This document shows positions 63,436-64,000 of a DNA stretch of 64,000 nt, piece after piece (positions within the stretch are counted from its first letter, which is position 1; each line of letters opens with the position of its first letter). The DNA lies in assembly GCA_963169105.1 (NCBI GenBank), contig OY720636.1, positions 93,912,583 through 93,976,582 on the forward strand. The letters are read 5' to 3'. The DNA is from Ceriagrion tenellum (Eukaryota; Arthropoda; Insecta; Odonata; Coenagrionidae). A model generated the notes under the pieces. It made no database searches, was not told the origin of the DNA, and worked only from the letters and a program-made list of their open reading frames with translations. The position numbers and the translations under genes are program-made.

Positions 63436-64000
63436 GATTCTCTTTTTGGCATTTCTCCTTGAAAAAGGTGATTAGAAATGGATATATATATTAACAACAT
63501 CGTAAGATGCTGAAGTTAATTGAAAAACATTTTTCTCAAGTCTGGGAATTGATTTCCCCATGAAAATTCTCTAGTGCGAAATAAATTTTGCGCACGACTG
63601 TTTCAGAAAAGGTCGGTTTGAAAAAAATTTACGACAAATACTTACGACCTGAGTTTCTAGTAGACGCCATTGTAACATGGGCTCATGGAAGAAGCTTAAT
63701 TAGAAAAAAGAGCGATTTCTTATTCATGGTGACAGTTTCAGCAGTTGCCTCTACTATTCTGGAAAATTACTAATGAAAAATTTTCCTGTCCCTCTCTGCA
63801 ACAAATATCCCTTTGTTAAATTCCGAAAAATGATTTTTTCACTAAAACCAATTGGAAACGCGAGTTAAATCCAATTCAGCAAAGGGATAAAGAAAAATTG
63901 ACCAGTTTGGCGTTTGGCAATTGTTCAAGGGAGGTAAAAAAAGTTATACACATCAAGCCACGTTTAAAACATAGATAAAAGCATATGGGTGGCATAAACG
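63436..64000. other. AT-rich intergenic DNA
   Basis: Nothing recognised. Confidence 0.3.

Overview
This window is a eukaryotic, almost certainly arthropod (probably insect), non-coding stretch of a draft assembly. It is AT-rich, carries one 200-base run of N (12958-13157), and has no bacterial or viral gene layout, no operons and no CRISPR array. I could not recognise any intact host protein-coding exon, rRNA or functional tRNA gene. What can be recognised is a dense graveyard of transposable elements plus a few GC-richer islands that may be host regulatory DNA. All functional calls rest on recognising protein motifs or repeat structure by eye; no database search was possible.

Retroelements dominate. 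A CR1/jockey-like LINE family with a characteristic 3' end recurs at 4750-5390 (+), 14490-14990 (-), 25979-26335 (+), 34225-34972 (-), 49747-49812 (-), 59325-60075 (-, two stacked copies) and 62945-63435 (-). Fragments of RTE-like LINEs lie at 24405-24945 (-), 27555-27800 (+), 27875-28280 (-), 28342-28570 (+), 33525-33775 (-), 34990-35351 (-, with a target-site duplication) and 37365-37690 (-). Other LINE fragments are at 23620-24340 (-), 42745-44003 (+), 58452-58985 (-) and 59195-59320 (+). A Penelope-like remnant (9593-10000) has nearly identical 95-bp inverted arms. tRNA-derived SINEs lie at 15215-15395 (head-to-head pair), 40165-40260 and 45366-45662.

DNA transposons: the clearest structure is a complete but decayed 3866-bp hAT element (16826-20691; 16-bp perfect terminal inverted repeats, 8-bp target duplication) inserted inside a mariner transposase remnant (16670-21000). 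A second mariner remnant (61729-62890, minus) has frameshifts, a lost 5' end and an Asp-to-Asn change at its third catalytic position. Two non-autonomous families are visible: a pogo-like MITE (TA target, CAGTG ends; 3726-4065 and 12018-12377) and a ~560-580-bp element with ends in TTAAGGTAGTTTGAGCGA (35784-36340, 40817-41374, 48990-49462, 49974-50554).

Unexplained structure: two copies of a perfect 22-bp CRE-like palindrome with a decayed third copy between them (48063-48225); 218-bp, 78-bp and 60-bp tandem duplications (51207-51625, 38136-38291, 57687-57789); and several large imperfect hairpins (9328-9487, 11719-11880, 53431-54063) that carry a recurring motif resembling a worn hammerhead-ribozyme core, something Penelope-like elements are known to carry. 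GC-richer CpG-containing islands at about 8040-8540, 10690-10960, 26590-26830, 29150-29610, 50560-51180 and 60780-60960 stand out from the AT-rich background and are the best places to look for host promoters, enhancers or unannotated first exons.
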